64,000 nt of DNA from the NCBI RefSeq assembly GCF_003986955.1, contig NZ_PIPN01000001.1, forward strand, positions 496,001 through 560,000. The letters run 5' to 3'. Under the pieces are notes generated by a model, which saw nothing but the letters and a program-made list of their open reading frames with translations, searched no databases and was not told the origin of the DNA. This document shows, in pieces, positions 59,357 to 64,000 of this stretch. The DNA comes from Aliidiomarina sedimenti (GTDB lineage Bacteria; Pseudomonadota; Gammaproteobacteria; Enterobacterales; Alteromonadaceae). The position numbers and the translations under genes are program-made. Positions within the stretch are counted from its first letter, which is position 1. Each line of letters starts with the position of its first letter.

Positions 59357-60802
59357 TTACTCAGCGTTCTCCGAACTTATCAGGTATGGGCCCTGCCCGT
59401 CCCAGCCGCCGCCCATGGCTTTGAACAGGTTGGCGGAGGCAATGAAGCGCTGGCTTAATGCCTGAGTCAGATTAAGCTCGGCATTTAGTTTTTCGCGCTG
59501 CGCATCCAGTAGCTCATAGTAACCGATGGCACCGGCATCATACTGCACCTGAGCCAGCTCTGCGGTTTCACTGATAGCTTCAGTCTGACTGCGCACGGCG
59601 TCGACGCGTTGTTGTGCATAGCCGTGCATGCTGATGGCATCCCGCGCATCACGCAGCGCACTTAAAACCGCCTGGCGATACTGCGTTTCGGCCTGAGCTG
59701 AAGCGGCTTCGGCACTTTCTACCCGGGCACGATTGCGACCGAAGTCGAAAATCGGTCCGGCCAGATTGGCACCCAGACTCCAGGTTTCGGTGCCATCAGC
59801 AAACAAGTCACCGGCCTCCAGTGCCGTACTACCAAACATTCCGCTCAGGTTCAGACTTGGAAAACGGGCCGCCTGTGCCACACCGATCTGTGCGTTGGCT
59901 GCAACCATATAGGCCTCAGCAGCACGCACGTCCGGACGACGCTGTAAAAGCTCGGATGGTACTACTTCAGGCAACACATCCGGTACCTTGATGTCTGTTA
60001 ACCGGACATCACCGAAATCCAGCGCTGAGAGCATTTCACGCGGGCTGTAACCAACCAGCATGGCTAACGCCGTTTGAGTGGACTCCAACTGCTCCAGCAA
60101 GTCCGGCAACATGGCCCGCGCACCTTCGGTCATGGCTCGCGCCTGACGCACACTAAGCGGGTCAACCGCGCCGCCCTCGTAGCGCATTTCCATCAGTTCC
60201 AGGCTTTCTTCGTAACTGCCAATGGTGTTTTGTGCTACCGCTACCTGCTGCTCTAAAGCACGCATGGTGAAGTAGGTTGAAACCACATCTGTCACCAGGT
60301 TGAGGCGAATCGCCTGAGTCCCGTACAAAGACTCTTCAAGCAGCGCAACCGAGGCTTCACGTTCACGCCGTAAGCGGCCCCAGATATCGAGCTCATAGCT
60401 TAGACTACCCGCGACGGTAAACTGATTGCGTGGTCTGCCACCGCCAAATTCAGCAGGTAATAAAACGCCAGCCTGCTGAGTTCGGGTTGCTTCGGCCTGG
60501 CCACCTAAGGTCGGCCAAAATGCAGCATTACTTAACCCTAACTGAGCACGCGCCTGTTCAATACGCTGGAGTTGCAGCTGCAGCTCCAGACTGTCGTCCA
60601 GCGCTCGCTCAACCAGGCTGTTCAGCGCCTCATCGTCAAAACGCTTCCACCATTGTTGCCAGTCACCAAGCTGAGCGTCAGCCTGCTCTACCTGAGCGGG
60701 CCAGTCCTCAGTTAAGTCCAGCTCAACTGGCTGATAATCAGGGCCCATGGCGCAGCCCGCCAGGGCTACGCTCAAACTGAAGGCCAATATTGTCTTACCC
60801 AT
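59357..60802 (-). CDS. RND outer-membrane factor, OprM/NodT family lipoprotein
   Basis: 481 residues from ATG 60802, with AAGGAG upstream; the frame is open further but unsupported. The lipoprotein leader [20 protein letters not shown] has the acylated Cys at residue 17. Two OEP repeats of the TolC-like trimer follow, with [20 protein letters not shown] and [20 protein letters not shown] in the second half. It completes the efflux channel with the RND pump and adaptor. Its start overlaps the pump stop by 8 bp. Confidence 0.95.
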   Translation of the reverse strand: MGKTILAFSLSVALAGCAMGPDYQPVELDLTEDWPAQVEQADAQLGDWQQWWKRFDDEALNSLVERALDDSLELQLQLQRIEQARAQLGLSNAAFWPTLGGQAEATRTQQAGVLLPAEFGGGRPRNQFTVAGSLSYELDIWGRLRREREASVALLEESLYGTQAIRLNLVTDVVSTYFTMRALEQQVAVAQNTIGSYEESLELMEMRYEGGAVDPLSVRQARAMTEGARAMLPDLLEQLESTQTALAMLVGYSPREMLSALDFGDVRLTDIKVPDVLPEVVPSELLQRRPDVRAAEAYMVAANAQIGVAQAARFPSLNLSGMFGSTALEAGDLFADGTETWSLGANLAGPIFDFGRNRARVESAEAASAQAETQYRQAVLSALRDARDAISMHGYAQQRVDAVRSQTEAISETAELAQVQYDAGAIGYYELLDAQREKLNAELNLTQALSQRFIASANLFKAMGGGWDGQGPYLISSENAE

Positions 60803-63800
60803 TTTGTGTCTCTCCTTTGCGCTCTTTGCGCTCACTGCGCCAGGTTGAGATGTCTTCGAACAGCTTGTAACCAAGCGGCACAAACAACAGGGCCAGAGTT
60901 GAGGCTGCTATCATGCCGCCTACTACCACGGTACCGATTTCCTGACGACTGGCTGCGCCTGCGCCAGTGGCGAAGACCAATGGCAAGGTACCAATGATAA
61001 AGGTCATAGCGGTCATCAGAATCGCACGGAAACGCTGACGAGCAGCAGTAATAGCCGCTTCTGATGAAGACATGCCTTCTTTGCGGTTTTGTGCTGCGAA
61101 TTCAACAATCAGAATTGCGTTCTTCGCGGCCAGACCAATCAGTACCAGCAAACCAACCTGGAAATACACGTCATTCGGGAAGCCACGTAGCAACGACGCC
61201 AGTGCCGCCCCCAGAACGCCGAACGGTACCGCGGTGCCCACTGCCAGTGGCAGCGTAATCCGCTCGTACTGGGCAACCAGGATCAGGAACACCATCAACA
61301 AACCAAGCCCGAACGCAGCACCACCAGCACCAGCTGCTTCATCCAGCTGATAGGCTTCACCGATCCAGCCCAGCTGCATGTTAACGTCGCGGCTGCGTTC
61401 ATTAACGATACGTTCCAGGGCTTCTTTGGCCTCGCCAGTGGTATAACCCGGCGCCGGATCAGCCATGATTTTCGCTGCTGCATAGATGTTGAAGCGGTTA
61501 ATAATGTCAGCACCACGCTGACGCTCGACAGTAACCAGCGAGCTCATCGGCACCATGACCCCATCCTGCGAACGAACGAAGACATGACGTAAGTCTTCCG
61601 GCTGGGTACGGTACTCGCCCATCGCCTGCACGTTCACCTGCCACAAGCGCCCTAAGTAAGTGAAATCATTCACATACAGGCTACCTAAGGTCGACTGCAG
61701 GGTGCTGAACACAGCTTCCAGGTTGACACCCATAGCGTAAGCTTTATCGCGATCCACTTCGATCTGGTAACGCGGCATGCTGGTATCCAGCGTGGTTCGC
61801 GCGCCGGTTAATTGCGGACTTTCGTTCGCTGCCTGGGCAATGCCCTGAGCGATTTGCTCAATTTCGGTGACCGACAGATCTTCACGAACTTGCAGGTAAC
61901 CTTCCACCCCACCAGTCAGAGACAAGCCCTGAATCGGTGGCGGTACGAACACCATTACATTGGCTTCCTGAATACCAAAGCCCATGCCCATAATACGGCC
62001 AGCTAACGCCTGCGCATGTTGCTCCGGTGCGGTACGATCCGCCCAGTCCGCCAAATCAATAAAGCCGGCCATGGTATTACTACGCAGGGAACTGGCAATG
62101 ATGTCGAAACCGGCAAACGAGGTGAAGTTATCCACTTCGTCCATGTCCAGCAGCATCTCAGCAATCCGATCGCGCACTTCTTCGGTGCGGGCCAGATGTG
62201 AATTTGCAGGCAGTTGCGCGTACAACATGGCAACACCCTGATCCTCTGCAGGCACCAGGCTCGATGGCAAACGGGTTAACAGGAAGATAGCCAGCACCGT
62301 ACAGCCAGCAAAAAGCGCAATACCAATCACCCAGCGACGAACCAACCAGGCTACCGTCCCTACGAAACCATTGGTCAGCTTCTCAAAAGCGGCGTTAAAC
62401 CATTGAAATGGCTTGGCCACTTCCTTTTTCTGTCCATCCAGGAACAGTGCACACATGGCGGGTGTCAGGGTGACCGCAACCACACCAGAGACCACCACTG
62501 AGACCGCAATAGTCACTGCGAACTGACGGTATAATTCACCACTTAAGCCGCCGAGGAAGGCAACCGGGGCAAATACAGCAACCAGTACCAGGGTTGAAGA
62601 AACAACCGCACCCGTTACCTGCTGCATGGTTTCAACAGAGGCATCGCGCGCTTTCATGCCTTTTTCGGAGATCAGCCGCTCAACGTTTTCCATTACGATA
62701 ATGGCATTATCAACCACGATACCAATCGCCAGGACCAGACCAAACAAGGTCAGCATGTTGATCGAGAAGCCAAGCATCTGCATACCAGCAAAAGTACCGA
62801 TAAGAGAGACCGGAATCGCTGCGACCGGGATCAGCGTAGCGCGGAAACGTTGCAGGAACAGGAAAGTCACCAGAACCACCAGCAATACCGCAATCAGTAA
62901 AGTGGTAACTACCTCTTTAACTGAAATTTCGATAAATTCTGTGGTGTCATATGGCACATAGTAATCCAGGCCTTCCGGAAAACGACTGCGCATATCGTCC
63001 AGTGCTTCATGCACCACCGACGCTGTTTCTAACGCGTTCGCGCCCGGTTGCAGGAAGATCCCCATTGGCACCGCACGCTGACCATTGTAGATGGCTGAGA
63101 AGTCATAGTTTTGCGACCCCAGCTCTACGTCCGCGACATCGCGCAAGCGCAGATAACCGCCATCGCCGTCGGTACGCAAAATGATATTTTCAAATTGCTC
63201 GGGCTGATTGAGCTGAGTATCCGTAGTCGCACTGTAAGTAAACGCCTGTCCTTCCGGAGCCGGGTTACCACCGAAACGGCCTGCTGCATACTGCGCGTTT
63301 TGTGCACCGACAGCCGCGGCCAGATCCTGCGGGATCAGTTTATTTTCAGCCAGTTTGGCCGGGTCGGTCCAGATCCGCATTGAATAGTCCTGCGGTCCGA
63401 ACAAGGACGCATCACCTACGCCAGGTAAGCGGGACAATTCGTCGAGCACATTGATCAGCGCATAGTTACTGATTTCCAGCGTTTCCATGCTGGCATCAGG
63501 TGAATACAGCACTGGCACCATCAGAATGTTGGTCGAACGTGCTTCGACCTGCACCCCTAACTGGCGAACAACCTGAGGCAAGCGCGATAATGCCGCCTGA
63601 ACCCGGTTATTGACGTTAATCTGTGCCTGATCCGGGTCTGTGCCCATAGCGAAGGAAATCGAAATTTGCAGCATACCGGCATCAGAACTGGTCGATTCCA
63701 TGTAAATCATGTCATCAACGCCGTTGATTTCCTGCTCCAACGGAGCTGCCAGCGAGTCGGCTATAACTTGCGAGCTTGCCCCCGGGTAGGTTGCAGAAAC

Positions 63801-63932
63801 CACCACCTGCGGTGGCACCACATCCGGATACTGCTCAATTGGCAAGGCGCGCAAGGCGACAATACCAACCAGCATAATAATCACTGAGATGACCGTCGAA
63901 AACAGCGGACGGTCAATAAAAAAACGTAGCAT
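60795..63932 (-). CDS. RND multidrug efflux pump, HAE1 (AcrB/MexB) family
   Basis: 1,045 residues, the usual length. Twelve membrane helices and two large periplasmic loops. The N-terminal helix reads [20 protein letters not shown]. In helix 4 the proton-relay pair is D408-N409 ([17 protein letters not shown]) instead of Asp-Asp; the helix-10 Lys ([14 protein letters not shown]) is kept. Drug or organic-solvent export driven by protons is expected, but the Asn makes coupling worth checking. The stop of the adaptor gene is directly upstream (63933-63935). Confidence 0.95.
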   Translation of the reverse strand: MLRFFIDRPLFSTVISVIIMLVGIVALRALPIEQYPDVVPPQVVVSATYPGASSQVIADSLAAPLEQEINGVDDMIYMESTSSDAGMLQISISFAMGTDPDQAQINVNNRVQAALSRLPQVVRQLGVQVEARSTNILMVPVLYSPDASMETLEISNYALINVLDELSRLPGVGDASLFGPQDYSMRIWTDPAKLAENKLIPQDLAAAVGAQNAQYAAGRFGGNPAPEGQAFTYSATTDTQLNQPEQFENIILRTDGDGGYLRLRDVADVELGSQNYDFSAIYNGQRAVPMGIFLQPGANALETASVVHEALDDMRSRFPEGLDYYVPYDTTEFIEISVKEVVTTLLIAVLLVVLVTFLFLQRFRATLIPVAAIPVSLIGTFAGMQMLGFSINMLTLFGLVLAIGIVVDNAIIVMENVERLISEKGMKARDASVETMQQVTGAVVSSTLVLVAVFAPVAFLGGLSGELYRQFAVTIAVSVVVSGVVAVTLTPAMCALFLDGQKKEVAKPFQWFNAAFEKLTNGFVGTVAWLVRRWVIGIALFAGCTVLAIFLLTRLPSSLVPAEDQGVAMLYAQLPANSHLARTEEVRDRIAEMLLDMDEVDNFTSFAGFDIIASSLRSNTMAGFIDLADWADRTAPEQHAQALAGRIMGMGFGIQEANVMVFVPPPIQGLSLTGGVEGYLQVREDLSVTEIEQIAQGIAQAANESPQLTGARTTLDTSMPRYQIEVDRDKAYAMGVNLEAVFSTLQSTLGSLYVNDFTYLGRLWQVNVQAMGEYRTQPEDLRHVFVRSQDGVMVPMSSLVTVERQRGADIINRFNIYAAAKIMADPAPGYTTGEAKEALERIVNERSRDVNMQLGWIGEAYQLDEAAGAGGAAFGLGLLMVFLILVAQYERITLPLAVGTAVPFGVLGAALASLLRGFPNDVYFQVGLLVLIGLAAKNAILIVEFAAQNRKEGMSSSEAAITAARQRFRAILMTAMTFIIGTLPLVFATGAGAASRQEIGTVVVGGMIAASTLALLFVPLGYKLFEDISTWRSERKERKGETQNG

Positions 63933-64000
63933 CTAGCTCTCCCCGTTACCTTGGTTGGTAACCTGAACATCTGCACCATCACGCAAGGCGACATGGCCAT
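63933..64000 (-). CDS. RND periplasmic adaptor, C-terminal end (runs off the window)
   Basis: The last 21 codons, ending GHVALRDGADVQVTNQGNGE and S then TAG, fit the C-terminus of a membrane-fusion protein. It is directly upstream of the pump start, as in acrAB- or mexAB-type operons. The call rests mainly on position. Confidence 0.75.
   Translation of the reverse strand, partial: GHVALRDGADVQVTNQGNGES

Noticed and set aside
1-64000. tRNA, rRNA, CRISPR, insertion sequences, prophage
   Set aside because: No cloverleaf, rRNA segment, regularly spaced repeat, transposase or phage protein was seen in reading the window.

Overview
The window looks like chromosomal DNA of a free-living, motile, probably marine or aquatic gammaproteobacterium. 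The evidence is family content: an AcrB/MexB-type RND pump, a CheA/CheW/CheD chemotaxis operon with a STAS protein, several c-di-GMP phosphodiesterases, a periplasmic Lig E-type DNA ligase, a DUF748 envelope protein and a TonB-dependent receptor. Genes are dense and base composition is balanced. I cannot name the genus. I see no rRNA, tRNA, CRISPR array, insertion sequence or phage module.

Layout. 1-9 kb: a VOC/GST operon facing a LysR regulator, a YihY/BrkB membrane protein, a DoxX protein, the exported DNA ligase, a YefM/YoeB toxin-antitoxin pair, a thioredoxin-reductase-like flavoprotein facing an Rrf2 regulator, and DUF748. 9-13 kb: a ParE-type toxin with its antitoxin, a class D beta-lactamase, a lipoprotein, an Asp/Glu racemase-family protein and a GNAT enzyme. 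13-28 kb: a long run of small stress, detoxification and modification genes, mostly on the minus strand. It holds SoxR with an AhpD-like protein, a DUF885 hydrolase, an ArsR/AHSA1/PhnB-like operon, five VOC-family genes, a GST, DinB, GNAT, YCII, RidA, and a ParD-like antitoxin fused by overlap to a second methionine aminopeptidase. A sigma factor faces a TonB receptor at about 19.6 kb. 28-34 kb: two EAL-domain phosphodiesterases flank a YdeI protein and a MerR regulator that faces a glutaredoxin-MauE fusion. 34.4-42.9 kb: one 2,816-residue cyclic beta-glucan synthase (NdvB/ChvB type). 43-45 kb: a cytochrome b, small unknown genes and one apparently frameshifted exported protein.

45.2-54.2 kb is a nine-gene chemotaxis operon read leftwards: receptor, cheY, STAS, cheA, receptor, cheW, cheR, cheD, cheB, with several 4-bp stop/start overlaps. 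A hybrid histidine kinase (54.3-56.6 kb) faces a FixJ-type response regulator and probably signals to it. 57-59 kb holds a LOG-family phosphoribohydrolase and two small exported proteins. The window ends in an RND efflux operon (adaptor, pump, outer-membrane factor) closed by a clear intrinsic terminator.

The most interesting readable signals are regulatory: three tandem ATACG-N3-CGTAT sites before a TetR gene, a 20-bp perfect palindrome at an ArsR start, a mer-operator-like promoter with a long spacer before the glutaredoxin-MauE gene, and an inverted repeat before the ParD-like/MetAP pair. Two decayed genes also stand out: an alpha/beta-hydrolase tail at 18.3-18.5 kb and a frameshifted exported protein at 44.0-44.4 kb.
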